The notes beneath the pieces are model-generated. The model searched no databases, was not told the DNA's origin, and saw nothing but the letters and a program-made list of their open reading frames with translations. A DNA stretch of 43,895 nucleotides from Pseudomonadota bacterium (lineage in GTDB: Bacteria; Pseudomonadota; Gammaproteobacteria; JAKAQQ01), in assembly GCA_021798795.1 (NCBI GenBank), contig JAJZBR010000006.1:1-43895 (forward strand). The letters run 5' to 3'. This document shows positions 9,510-16,835 of the stretch, piece by piece (position 1 is the first letter of the stretch; each line of letters starts with the position of its first letter). The translations under genes and the position numbers were made by a program.

Positions 9510-10066
9510 TTTTTCACTGGTCGAGCGCTTGGATATTCCTGATCAATTTCGCATTTACGCTGTACGCGCTCCTCTTCCTGTTACGCTTTGCGCTGAGTTT
9601 TAGCCGGCTGGATCCGCGCCATCCCCTCATCCAGGGGATTGGAAGGGTGACCTGGCCGCTTTTGCGCCCCTTCTACCTTTATGGGGGGGGTCGCCGACTG
9701 CGCAGGGATTGGTGGAGCCTCATGTTTGCGCTCCTCTTCTGCTGGCTCGATCTCGGGGTCCTTTCCCTCTGGATCGCGGGACATGGCATCCCCTGGCAGA
9801 TGCTGATCCTCGCCGCTGGGGTGAAGACGTTGACACTGCTTGACGATCTTTATATTTTTACACTGATTGCAGGGGTGGTTCTGAGTTGGTTTTCGACCTA
9901 TCCAGGCCACCCCATGCTGAGTTTGCTGGATACGATCAACGAGCCGATCCTGCGACCCCTTCGGCGTCTACTGCCTCCGACGGCTGGGTTCGACTTTTCT
10001 CCCGTTTTGGCGCTGGTATTCCTATTCTTTGTCAACATCTTGCTGCCAACCATCCGGATACCTTAA
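9506..10066 (+). CDS. YggT family inner-membrane protein
   Basis: 186 residues, highly hydrophobic, with two YggT repeats. Each repeat has a membrane helix pair followed by a loop of the form DPRHPLIQGIGRVTWPLLRPF (about 32-52) or TYPGHPMLSLLDTINEPILRPLRRLLP (about 132-158). The family is widespread and conserved beside proC, and has been linked to osmotic tolerance and membrane-protein or cell-division functions, but its biochemical role is unsettled. The ATG overlaps the proC stop by 4 nt, so the two genes are co-translated. About 180 nt without a recognised gene follows before the HU-family gene. Confidence 0.92.
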   Translation: MIFHWSSAWIFLINFAFTLYALLFLLRFALSFSRLDPRHPLIQGIGRVTWPLLRPFYLYGGGRRLRRDWWSLMFALLFCWLDLGVLSLWIAGHGIPWQMLILAAGVKTLTLLDDLYIFTLIAGVVLSWFSTYPGHPMLSLLDTINEPILRPLRRLLPPTAGFDFSPVLALVFLFFVNILLPTIRIP

Positions 10067-10243
10067 ATCAGGGTTGGTGGACGAGCTGTCCCCGGCGCTA
10101 CTTTGGGGCTCAAGTGCCTGGGCGGTGCGTGAGCGGGAGTGTGGTGCGGGTCATGTCTCGTCTACTCGTGTTCACCTTTCCGGTTGGCGTTATGGTACAT
10201 TTTACGGGGTTCGTCTTTCATCCCTTCAACTACGAGGAATCAC

Positions 10244-10567
10244 ATGCCTAGCAACAATCACGCTGCCAAACCTCTGACCAAGAGTGAGCTGCTTCGGACG
10301 GTTTCCGGGGAAACCGATTTGACCCGTAAACAGGTCTCCGCGGTGTTTGACGCACTTGAGGGGCAGATCAAAAAAAGCCTTGGGAAAAGAGGCGCTGGTC
10401 TTTTCGTTCTTCCGGGAATACTCAAAATCAAGCTGGTTCACAAGCCAGCGGTGAAGGCAAGAAAGGGAGTCAATCCGTTTACCGGGGAGCCCACGACCTT
10501 CAAAGCCAGGCCCGCTCGCAACGTCGTCAAGGTTCTTGCGCTCAAGAAACTCAAGGATATGGCGTAA
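10244..10567 (+). CDS. HU-family DNA-binding protein
   Basis: The real start is the ATG at 10244, with GAGGAA at 10234-10239, not the ORF-track start. The product has 107 residues and begins MPSNNHAAKPLTKSELLRTV. It has the HU/IHF fold order: two helices (about 10-50), then a beta-arm region containing NPFTGEPTTFKARPARNVVKV, a variant of the usual arm sequence, and a basic C-terminus. It belongs to the HU subgroup with a slightly extended basic N-terminus found in several proteobacteria, and probably bends or compacts chromosomal DNA. It is a single-gene unit. It converges on the hydrolase gene, with a structured spacer between them. Confidence 0.92.
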   Translation: MPSNNHAAKPLTKSELLRTVSGETDLTRKQVSAVFDALEGQIKKSLGKRGAGLFVLPGILKIKLVHKPAVKARKGVNPFTGEPTTFKARPARNVVKVLALKKLKDMA

Positions 10568-10580
10568 TTGCATTCCATGG

Positions 10581-10657
10581 GACGAGGGACTCGTCACGTA
10601 CTGAAACCTCCCGTCACTTTCATGTAGCAACGCCGGTTGCGGGTGAGTGCCGGGAGG
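10581..10657. other. Structured intergenic element between convergent genes
   Basis: Two hairpins lie just after the HU-family stop. GACGAG-GGA-CTCGTC (10581-10595) is a perfect 6-bp stem. Next, CCTCCCG (10607-10613) pairs with CGGGAGG (10651-10657), TCAC (10614-10617) pairs with GTGA (10643-10646), and an inner GCAAC-GCCG-GTTGC hairpin occupies 10627-10640. No U-tract follows, so this is not a classical intrinsic terminator. It may act in transcript end formation for the HU-family gene, the hydrolase gene or both. Confidence 0.45.
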
Positions 10658-10670
10658 CGCCGATACGAGT

Positions 10671-11321
10671 TCAGAAACTCCCTTGGTGCGCGCTCAAAAA
10701 ATCAGTAACGGTTGCCCTGAGCGGCACGAGATGTCCGTGGAAGAAATGGGTGACTTCGGGGTACAGCTTGAGTTCGGGCGGGTGCTTCAGGTTTCGGCAC
10801 CAGCGTTGAACGGATTCTGGAGATACCACTTCGTCCTTTCCTCCCTGGATGACGAGCCATGGGCACAGGGGTCGCTCTTCATCCTTGAGCGCCAAGTGTT
10901 CGACGGGAGGCGCGATACTGACCAGTATGCGGGCGCTGGATGGGCGAGCCGCACGGATCGCAATCCCGGCACCAAAGGAGAACCCGAGCAGCCATAAGGC
11001 AAGATCCTTCCCCCAGTTTGAACGGGCCCAACCGATGACCGCAAGGGCATCGTCGAGCTCGCCTACTCCCTCATCGTACCGCCCAGCGCTTGCACCTACG
11101 CCACGGAAATTGAACCGGACCGTGTGTGCACCGAGATTTCCCGCAGCACGCGTCAGAGTGAATACCACCTTGTTGTCCAGGGTGCCCTGAAAAAGCGGGT
11201 GTGGATGAAAGATGACTGCGATCGCTTGAGGCGCTTGTAAAGCTTCTACTATCGTGTTCCCGATGCGGGCTTCGATTGGTCCGGCTGGCCCGGGTATGAA
11301 CTGCTGGATTTCGGCAACCAA
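10671..11321 (-). CDS. Alpha/beta hydrolase (COG2945-like)
   Basis: 216 residues with an alpha/beta-hydrolase fold typical of short cytoplasmic hydrolases annotated as COG2945 or dienelactone-hydrolase-like. Visible elements are the oxyanion-side strand IAVIFHPHPLFQGTLDNKVV (about 33-52), the RFNFRGVGASAG loop, the nucleophile elbow GFSFGAG (Ser near 118), an acid in GGKDEVVSP and the His in THFFHGH. The triad appears complete. The substrate is unknown; esters or lactones are plausible. There is no signal peptide. The gene stands alone on the minus strand and starts at an ATG about 80 nt from the hairpin region at 11400. Confidence 0.88.
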   Translation of the reverse strand: MVAEIQQFIPGPAGPIEARIGNTIVEALQAPQAIAVIFHPHPLFQGTLDNKVVFTLTRAAGNLGAHTVRFNFRGVGASAGRYDEGVGELDDALAVIGWARSNWGKDLALWLLGFSFGAGIAIRAARPSSARILVSIAPPVEHLALKDEERPLCPWLVIQGGKDEVVSPESVQRWCRNLKHPPELKLYPEVTHFFHGHLVPLRATVTDFLSAHQGSF

Positions 11322-11399
11322 GGCTGAACCTCCGCGTCTTCATTTGACACTGGTTACCTTGGGCAGTCATGTGTCCGGTGAGATCAGCCTAGGCGCCCC

Positions 11400-11423
11400 T
11401 CCCCACGGTTGAAGCCGTGGGGA
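11400..11423. repeat. Hairpin resembling an IS200/IS605-type end
   Basis: TCCCCACGG-TTGAAG-CCGTGGGGA is a perfect 9-bp stem with a 6-nt loop. Read on the minus strand it is ATCAATCCCCACGGCTTCAA plus the second arm. This looks like the subterminal palindromes beside the ends of IS200/IS605 and IS1341-type elements. No tnpA or tnpB reading frame is recognisable nearby, so it would be a solo end or a very decayed copy. A plain terminator-like hairpin is the alternative, but no T-run follows on either strand. Confidence 0.45.
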
Positions 11424-11580
11424 TTGATGACCCAGTCCATGGCGGGGATAGGTGCCCGAGGTTATACAGGGCATGCAACGCATTTGACCTCACCCTCCCC
11501 ACCCCATCCTTTCGCACGTCGCATGATCCATGTCGGAAGCCAGTATGCCTAAGGATTGGAGAAAATAATATCAACAAATG

Positions 11581-11609
11581 TTGACACTTTTTGTAAACGA
11601 TCGTTTACA
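11581..11609 (+). promoter_or_regulatory. Consensus -35 with an 18-bp palindrome over the -10 (operator candidate)
   Basis: A consensus TTGACA (11581-11586) is followed by a 17-nt spacer and a weak -10 TTTACA (11604-11609). The perfect palindrome TGTAAACGATCGTTTACA occupies 11592-11609 and so covers the spacer and the -10. That geometry fits a repressor operator of a TetR- or GntR-type dimer. No regulator gene lies beside it. The nearest downstream gene is dtd, 114 nt away. Confidence 0.5.
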
Positions 11610-11652
11610 CGGGGCTTCGGACAAGGTCTGAAAACTATGGCCTATATTCATT

Positions 11653-11680
11653 CTGACATTGATTTTATTGATATTATAAT
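11653..11680 (+). promoter_or_regulatory. Sigma70-type promoter of dtd-tatABC
   Basis: CTGACA (11653-11658), a 16-nt spacer and a perfect TATAAT (11675-11680) lie in a locally AT-rich stretch. Start of transcription would be near 11687, about 36 nt before the dtd ATG. This is the best -10 sequence in the region and probably drives dtd and perhaps the tat genes. The palindrome-covered promoter upstream may act as a second, controlled promoter. Confidence 0.6.
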
Positions 11681-11722
11681 GTTTTCATCCGGATCTTCAG
11701 CAGGACAGTGGGGTGCGGCCTT

Positions 11723-12175
11723 ATGAAAGCACTGATACAGAGAGTGAAGGAGGCGCGTGTCGAGGTCCAAGGCGAAATCGTCGCTTCGATCGGGGTCGGC
11801 ATATTGGTCTTTCTCGGATTTGAACGTGGCGACGGGCGCGACCAGGCGGTGCGCATCATTGATCGAGTCATGCATTACCGGGTGTTTTCCGATGCGAAGG
11901 ATCGTATGAATCTTAACGTGCAATCCGTATCGGGTGGCGTCATTTGGGTGCCTCAGTTCACCTTGGCCGCAGACACCCGTCAGGGCAACCGTGCGGACCT
12001 GAACCGGGCCTTGCCTCGCGAGCCCAGTGCACGGCTTTTCGAGCAGCTATTGGTCCATGCACACTCCCGCTATGGTGAGGTCATGGCGCGCGCCGGACGA
12101 TTTGGCGAGCAGATGAGAGTTCATCTCGTGAACGACGGTCCAGTTACCTTTCTCCTGGCAACCGAAGGCGTGTAA
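11723..12175 (+). CDS. dtd: D-aminoacyl-tRNA deacylase
   Basis: Dtd cleaves D-amino acids (and glycine from mischarged tRNA-Ala) off tRNA, a translation-quality step in the cytoplasm. I use the ATG at 11723, giving 150 residues (family about 145) and the standard start MKALIQRVKEARVEV. The C-terminal NDGPVTF motif (residues 137-143), which forms the active site across the dimer, is intact. The other conserved motif, SQxTL, reads PQFTL here: Pro77 (codon CCT) replaces Ser77, while Gln78 and Thr80 remain. One T-to-C change from TCT would explain it. The fold is otherwise well conserved. The gene leads into tatA 56 nt downstream. Confidence 0.95.
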   Translation: MKALIQRVKEARVEVQGEIVASIGVGILVFLGFERGDGRDQAVRIIDRVMHYRVFSDAKDRMNLNVQSVSGGVIWVPQFTLAADTRQGNRADLNRALPREPSARLFEQLLVHAHSRYGEVMARAGRFGEQMRVHLVNDGPVTFLLATEGV

Positions 12176-12199
12176 ATAAGCTAAAATATGATCTTTACA

Positions 12200-12217
12200 G
12201 CGGGCTGGTTAGTCCGC
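12200..12217 (+). promoter_or_regulatory. Stem-loop abutting the tatA ribosome-binding site
   Basis: GCGGGCT-GGTT-AGTCCGC forms a 7-bp stem with one G-U pair and a 4-nt loop. It ends directly before the CGGAGG ribosome site (12218-12223) of tatA. It may tune tatA translation or mark a processing site. There is no U-tract, so it is unlikely to be a terminator. Confidence 0.35.
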
Positions 12218-12231
12218 CGGAGGTATAGACC

Positions 12232-12465
12232 ATGGGACTTGATGGTCTGAGTATCTGGCACCTGCTCATCATCTTCGCGATCGTTGTGGTTATTTTTGGC
12301 ACGGGTCGCCTGCGAACGATTGGCCCCGACCTGGGCAAGGCGATACGCAGTTTCAGAGAAGCACTCAGTGGGGAAACTTCTGAAACCAAGAAAGCCGATT
12401 CCTCGAAGACGGACCAACCGCAGACCCCCGAGCCCGCAAAGGAAGCCAAGGATCGAACACCCTGA
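12232..12465 (+). CDS. tatA: Twin-arginine translocase subunit TatA
   Basis: 77 residues with one N-terminal membrane helix (about 8-24, HLLIIFAIVVVIFGTGRL), the conserved FG hinge and an amphipathic helix (LRTIGPDLGKAIRSFREAL), then a charged, disordered tail. TatA oligomers form the channel that passes folded proteins across the inner membrane. A strong GGAGG site precedes the ATG. It is the first of three tat genes; dtd upstream may share the transcript. Order tatA-tatB-tatC and all sequence hallmarks are normal. Confidence 0.96.
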   Translation: MGLDGLSIWHLLIIFAIVVVIFGTGRLRTIGPDLGKAIRSFREALSGETSETKKADSSKTDQPQTPEPAKEAKDRTP

Positions 12466-12541
12466 CGCGAACCGCTCCGTACCTATTGAGGATCGAGGCA
12501 CGAAGTGGTTGGGAGAGGGGTGATGCGGACTGGATGCCCGG

Positions 12542-12784
12542 GTGTTTGATTTAGGATTGGGCGAGATCGTTGTACTTGCGCTGATTGCGCTAGTGGTCGT
12601 CGGACCCGAACAAATCCCAGGCGTCGCGCGTTCACTCGGGTATTGGGTTCGGCGGGCAAGAAGTATCTGGTCCCGCATGAGCGAGGACATCGAGAGTTCG
12701 CTGGATCTGGAACACAGGGCTCCGGAGCGAGAATCTGAGGAATCTTCCCCAAGAGAATCCCACGATCCCCCTGCCGCGCAATGA
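12542..12784 (+). CDS. tatB: Twin-arginine translocase subunit TatB
   Basis: 80 residues, starting at GTG (MFDLGLGEIVVLALIALVVVGPEQIPGVAR). It shows the TatB hallmarks: Glu8 in the membrane helix, the GPEQIP hinge and a following amphipathic helix. TatB binds TatC and signal peptides in the receptor complex. It is short, because many TatB proteins have a charged tail of 60 or more extra residues. The membrane helix and amphipathic helix are nevertheless complete. It lies 76 nt after tatA and overlaps tatC by 4 nt. Confidence 0.95.
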   Translation: MFDLGLGEIVVLALIALVVVGPEQIPGVARSLGYWVRRARSIWSRMSEDIESSLDLEHRAPERESEESSPRESHDPPAAQ

Positions 12785-13524
12785 ACGAGGCGCGTGAATC
12801 GAAATGGTTCAGCCCAACCCTCATAGCCTACCTTGTTGAGCTGAGACGCAGGCTGTTAATATCTGCAGCCGTCTTCGCCGTCGTTTTCCTGGCACTCTTG
12901 CCTTGGGCGAATCCCCTGTTCGACTGGCTGACGCTTCCTTTGGTCGACGCGCTGCCTCCTGGTGGTCATCTGATAGCGATTCATGTCACAACCACCTTCG
13001 TCGTGCCGTTCAAGCTGACCCTCCTCGTGGCCCTGCTGGGATGCATGCCCGTATTCCTCTACGAACTTTGGGCATTCGTGGCGCCTGCGCTCTATCGGAG
13101 GGAACGGCGATTCGCGCGGGTGCTACTGGTTTCTGGTATTGCGCTTTTTTATGCAGGAGTTGCCTTTGCTTACTTCGTCATTTTCCCCATGGCGTTTCAT
13201 TTCTTTGCCTCGGTGACTCCGCGTGGAGTGGCGATGACCACGGATATTCAGAACTATCTCGGGTTTTGTCTGCATCTCATGCTGGCGTTCGGCGTCGCTT
13301 TTGAGATGCCGGTTGTAATTGTCCTTCTGGTTTTTACGGGGCTTATGCAGGAAGCGACACTGAGACACAACCGGCGCTATGTATTTCTGATTTGCTTTAT
13401 CATCGCCGCATTTCTCACGCCACCCGATGCCCTATCGATGACTTTACTGGGGTTGCCCATGTATGGGCTATACGAACTCGGTCTTGTGCTCGTTAAATGG
13501 CTTTTGCCGGGTGCCCCCGCATGA
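12781..13524 (+). CDS. tatC: Twin-arginine translocase subunit TatC
   Basis: 247 residues with six membrane helices. It matches TatC from the start (LIAYLVELRRRLLISAAVF, the conserved cytoplasmic N-terminal LxELRxR segment) through the loop LYELWAFVAPALYRRERRFA and the family signature FGVAFEMPVVIVLL. TatC recognises twin-arginine signal peptides. The ATG overlaps the tatB stop, and the tatC stop overlaps the next ATG, so four genes are tightly coupled. Confidence 0.97.
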   Translation: MNEARESKWFSPTLIAYLVELRRRLLISAAVFAVVFLALLPWANPLFDWLTLPLVDALPPGGHLIAIHVTTTFVVPFKLTLLVALLGCMPVFLYELWAFVAPALYRRERRFARVLLVSGIALFYAGVAFAYFVIFPMAFHFFASVTPRGVAMTTDIQNYLGFCLHLMLAFGVAFEMPVVIVLLVFTGLMQEATLRHNRRYVFLICFIIAAFLTPPDALSMTLLGLPMYGLYELGLVLVKWLLPGAPA

Positions 13525-13796
13525 ACAGATCGCAGGGTATGAGCGGAGCGATCGGGAACGTTGCGGATTTTGTAACCATCGCAGTGTTTGATGATGTCTT
13601 TAATGCCCGAGTGGTTGCCGGGCGGCTTGAGGTCGAGGGGTTTACCGTCCGCATCAAGGATCAGCATATTGTCCAGATGGATTGGCTCTACACACTGGCA
13701 GTCGGAGGGATCAAGCTTCAGGTCCACTCGGAGGAAGTGTCCCGCGCGCAACGCGTCATTCAGGACGATTATTCTGATTGCCTGCCGTCTATTTGA
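13521..13796 (+). CDS. DUF2007 family small protein
   Basis: I start this at the ATG at 13521, which overlaps the tatC stop by 4 nt; the ORF-track start lies inside tatC. The 91-residue product contains the DUF2007 pattern ARVVAGRLEVEGFTVRIKDQHIVQMDWLYTLAVGGIKLQV, a small alpha/beta domain related to PII-like folds and described as a putative signal-transducing domain. No catalytic residues are known for the family. It ends with an 8-nt convergent overlap with the response-regulator gene on the other strand. Confidence 0.88.
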   Translation: MNRSQGMSGAIGNVADFVTIAVFDDVFNARVVAGRLEVEGFTVRIKDQHIVQMDWLYTLAVGGIKLQVHSEEVSRAQRVIQDDYSDCLPSI

Positions 13797-15045
13797 TCAT
13801 GCGCAAGGATTCCTCTTCGAGCACGCTTAACTCCCGTTCCAGGGTTGAAAGATGCGTTTCAAAATCGGATTCAGTCGGGGTTACGACCTGAACGGAACGA
13901 AGTTCCCATTGCGCGTTGGAATCTGGTGGGTTATGAGTCAGTTCCTCCCAGACAGCGTTTTGTGCGGGGATGGTTCCAGACAACTCAGCAGGAGACAGAA
14001 TCCCGAAGCGACGGGGGGACAAACACGCGCAAAACGTGCTGGAAGGAAGCCCAGCCTGCCAATGCCGGATTCGTGTTACGAACTCGGGGTTCGAAAGATC
14101 CAGCCAGGATGGTTCATCTTCCAGGGACAGGTTCAGGACTTCGAACAACGCGAGCTGAATACCGGTAGATCCTTCAAAGCCTGTCCTGAAACGCCAAGAT
14201 CCGTAATCGCGGAAGGCACGGGCGTTGGGCAGTCGGGTTTGGGGTTCCAGCAACCGTTCTGACAGCAGGCGTGTCTCGAGGCGCCGGATGAGATTATGCG
14301 TGTTCCGTGCCAGGCCGTAGCGCTCCATCCGTGCCTGGATCTCCTCAAGGGATGCGGATTTGCTCCAGAAATCGTCCGCACCTGCGGCGAAGGCTCGACG
14401 CCTTTGATCATCATCGTTTCCGCCTGAGACCATGATGATCGGTACCGGACCGGAAGGGAGGGTTTGGGCTCGAATTTTTGGAATCAAAGCATATCCGGTT
14501 TGTGTATCTTCGATGAAGACATCGCAGAGCACCAGACCATAGGCGGATTTCTGCAAGGCGAGCAGCGCTTCGGCCGGTGTAAAAAAGTGGTGCAGGACGA
14601 TTCCCAGTTTTTCAAAGCGGTTTTTCATGTGTTGAGCAGCGACCTGGCTATCGTCAAGATAAAGTACGGGTAACGCTGGCGGCGACCGCAGAACCCCGAT
14701 CCGCTCTGCCAATGCCGTACTGATACGGTGCCGATCCTGGCGATCCACAATCTCGTAACGTGGATGCTGCATGAGGGCCATTCCCCAGCTGTCCGGATTC
14801 GAGGTCACAATGAGTGGCCAATACACGGCGTGCAAAGGCGACTGCTGGAGCAGTTCCGCGCACGTGATTCCATCCATGTCCGACAATGTGAAGGCGATGA
14901 GTGCCGAATCGCAACGGACGCTACGTGCCAGAGACAGTGCTTCCTGGCCGTTGGCTGCGAGGATCGGCACCTGACCCAGTGTACGGATGATCTTCTCCCA
15001 GTTGAGCTGATACAACCGCGATCCCTCGACGACCAGTATGTTCAT
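13789..15045 (-). CDS. Two-receiver response regulator with degenerate GGDEF-like output
   Basis: 418 residues in three parts. Receiver 1 (1-115) is degenerate: the acidic pocket reads VVEGSR and the phospho-acceptor position is Ala51 (ALIAFTLSDMDG). Receiver 2 (125-240) looks functional, with Asp131-Asp132, phospho-acceptor Asp175 (LVLCDVFIED), Ser207 and Lys229. The C-terminal part (about 265-418) opens with EPQTRLPNARAF, like the DxLTGLPNR start of GGDEF domains, but where GGDEF should be the sequence reads PRRFGILSP, so cyclase activity is unlikely. No histidine kinase lies nearby. The start ATG overlaps the stop of the M14-like gene by 4 nt, so the pair is co-translated. Twitching or surface-behaviour control is conceivable but unproven. 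Confidence 0.82.
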   Translation of the reverse strand: MNILVVEGSRLYQLNWEKIIRTLGQVPILAANGQEALSLARSVRCDSALIAFTLSDMDGITCAELLQQSPLHAVYWPLIVTSNPDSWGMALMQHPRYEIVDRQDRHRISTALAERIGVLRSPPALPVLYLDDSQVAAQHMKNRFEKLGIVLHHFFTPAEALLALQKSAYGLVLCDVFIEDTQTGYALIPKIRAQTLPSGPVPIIMVSGGNDDDQRRRAFAAGADDFWSKSASLEEIQARMERYGLARNTHNLIRRLETRLLSERLLEPQTRLPNARAFRDYGSWRFRTGFEGSTGIQLALFEVLNLSLEDEPSWLDLSNPEFVTRIRHWQAGLPSSTFCACLSPRRFGILSPAELSGTIPAQNAVWEELTHNPPDSNAQWELRSVQVVTPTESDFETHLSTLERELSVLEEESLRMIK

Positions 15046-16835
15046 CGGCTGCTTGCCGCAAGAGCGTGAGTTTGGGGAAGTGCGCGAGGGAGCCGGTCAA
15101 CCGGATAGAGAGAGGGTGAGATGGGATCCTGAAACAAGTAACGATAGAAAAAATCGAGGCGTGCCGATGGATTCCCGGAAAATCCCGAGTGCATGATCCG
15201 GACAAGGAAGCGCCGCGCCAGATGTGGATGATGTCGAAGGAGTGTTCGAGCCAGTGTTTCAAGGGCACCCTGGGGACGGATGTGCAACGGCTTGAAGATG
15301 GCGCTGAAGTAACCCAGGCGATAGAGATTCAAGGGACTTTGAATATCAAGAAGGAGGTAAATGAGGCGAGCGAGCGGCTGGCGGATCGGGACAAATACCG
15401 AGCCTGCTGGGTAGACAAAATAGCGGATTTCCGGTTTTGCATTGAATGAGTCGATATCCCGATCAGGGCCTTGTTTCGATCGTCCCCATTGGATATGGCT
15501 CAGCCGGTCAGTTTGGACCTCAAGCTTGAGCGGTGCCAAAAGCCGCTTGGTTTGGATACCATGCATCCGCAGTATGGAAATGACTTGCGGAAATCCAGCA
15601 GGGATCATGTATCCCGTGAGCTCCGGCATGGGATCGCGGCCCGAGAGGCGACTGTAACGTGGCACGAGGTAGTTGCGTGGCAGGTTCCATTCATAGCGAG
15701 TCCATACCGTACCCGATATCGGGCTCAGCGTTTCGGTATAAGCATAAGTTCTCAGCAAAAATCCGGCTGGGGAGCGTTCAAGTTTCGTGTAGATGGGGAA
15801 ACGCTTCCTGAATGCTCCATAATGAAATCGGATTTCGGTTGCGATGTGGTGCTCTGCCCGCAGCAGTAAAGTTCCCTTCCGAGCTAACAGCGTGATCCAG
15901 TTTGAAATCATACGGGTCATGAGGAGGCTTTTATGATGGTCCGGGTTGCGGTCATTGCAGACCAGGTGAAATGCCGGAACATTTGCGAAAGCGCTGTAGC
16001 CGAGGATGTGCCGAGGTGAAGCTGAAAGGGTCTGAACACCCCAGGCTGGATTTTCCGGATTGCGCGTCTGCATCCACGTGCCCACTGCCAAATCAGCATG
16101 GCCCCAAATGGCCTGCGCCTCGTTTGTGAGTTGCTTGGCGAGTTGTCCGAGCTCGGTCGGCAAGAGAGCGGTTGGAGTGCCCCCGAACAAAAATCCGTCA
16201 CGCCACGCGGCTTTGCGACTGATCGTAATTTCTGTGACCAGATCAGGGTGCCAGCGGACGAAAAGCTTGAGCCAGGCCTGTGTCGTCGGGGTTTGCGCCA
16301 AAAGCAGATTCTGTGCATAGACGGCTGATGGGTTGGGTAAATCATTGGGCCAATGGAAGATTGCACGGGTTTGCGCCTGCGGGCGATAGCCGCGTCCCAG
16401 GAAAAAAACCAAAAGCACATGTTGCATCAGAGCGGGTTCTGTTGACCATTGCTGGATGAGGTGAACGGCGAAATCGCGGACGGCCTGACCGGAATCATCG
16501 AGAGCGGGAGTCAGCAAGATAACCAGTCTTGATTCCCCTCCCGCTTCCCTGGTGTGCAAAGGATTCCCGACAATGAGGGCGAAAAGCGGGTGATCGGTGC
16601 GTGTTTTCCCGATCAACTTGAGATGCAGCCAAGGCTTATGCTCATGTTTGAGGAACAGAGCGAGTGGCGAAGACGCTGAAGCGGTGCGTGTGACATCTTG
16701 GGGTGCGTGAGGGGCATCGGCTTGGACCGGAGCTACGAGCAGAAGAGCCAGACCCAGGCCAGCTGTCAGAAAACACCAAAGTCCCTGGCGTGGGGTTCGA
16801 TTTCGAGCATCAGCCGACAGCAACGAGCGCGTCAT
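15042..16835 (-). CDS. Exported M14-peptidase-like protein lacking zinc ligands
   Basis: 597 residues with a signal peptide (hydrophobic core about 19-36, cleavage near APVQADA). The overall pattern resembles the long M14 metallocarboxypeptidases: an N-terminal catalytic-type region, then the C-terminal stretches GYMIPAGFPQVISILRMHGI and VPIRQPLARLIYLLLDIQSP that accompany that subfamily. The zinc motif HxxE aligns with Asp113-x-x-Gly116 (LTPALDDSGQ), and the third ligand in the DLH segment aligns with Thr204 (TEIT). All three metal ligands therefore seem lost and hydrolysis is unlikely. The family call rests on pattern memory, so it is moderate. It is the upstream partner of the response regulator with a 4-nt overlap. 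Confidence 0.6.
   Translation of the reverse strand: MTRSLLSADARNRTPRQGLWCFLTAGLGLALLLVAPVQADAPHAPQDVTRTASASSPLALFLKHEHKPWLHLKLIGKTRTDHPLFALIVGNPLHTREAGGESRLVILLTPALDDSGQAVRDFAVHLIQQWSTEPALMQHVLLVFFLGRGYRPQAQTRAIFHWPNDLPNPSAVYAQNLLLAQTPTTQAWLKLFVRWHPDLVTEITISRKAAWRDGFLFGGTPTALLPTELGQLAKQLTNEAQAIWGHADLAVGTWMQTRNPENPAWGVQTLSASPRHILGYSAFANVPAFHLVCNDRNPDHHKSLLMTRMISNWITLLARKGTLLLRAEHHIATEIRFHYGAFRKRFPIYTKLERSPAGFLLRTYAYTETLSPISGTVWTRYEWNLPRNYLVPRYSRLSGRDPMPELTGYMIPAGFPQVISILRMHGIQTKRLLAPLKLEVQTDRLSHIQWGRSKQGPDRDIDSFNAKPEIRYFVYPAGSVFVPIRQPLARLIYLLLDIQSPLNLYRLGYFSAIFKPLHIRPQGALETLARTLLRHHPHLARRFLVRIMHSGFSGNPSARLDFFYRYLFQDPISPSLYPVDRLPRALPQTHALAASSR

Noticed and set aside
11389-11577. 62-residue minus-strand ORF over the IS200/IS605-like hairpin
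   Set aside because: The translation has no TnpA or TnpB motif and includes the hairpin itself; chance ORF.
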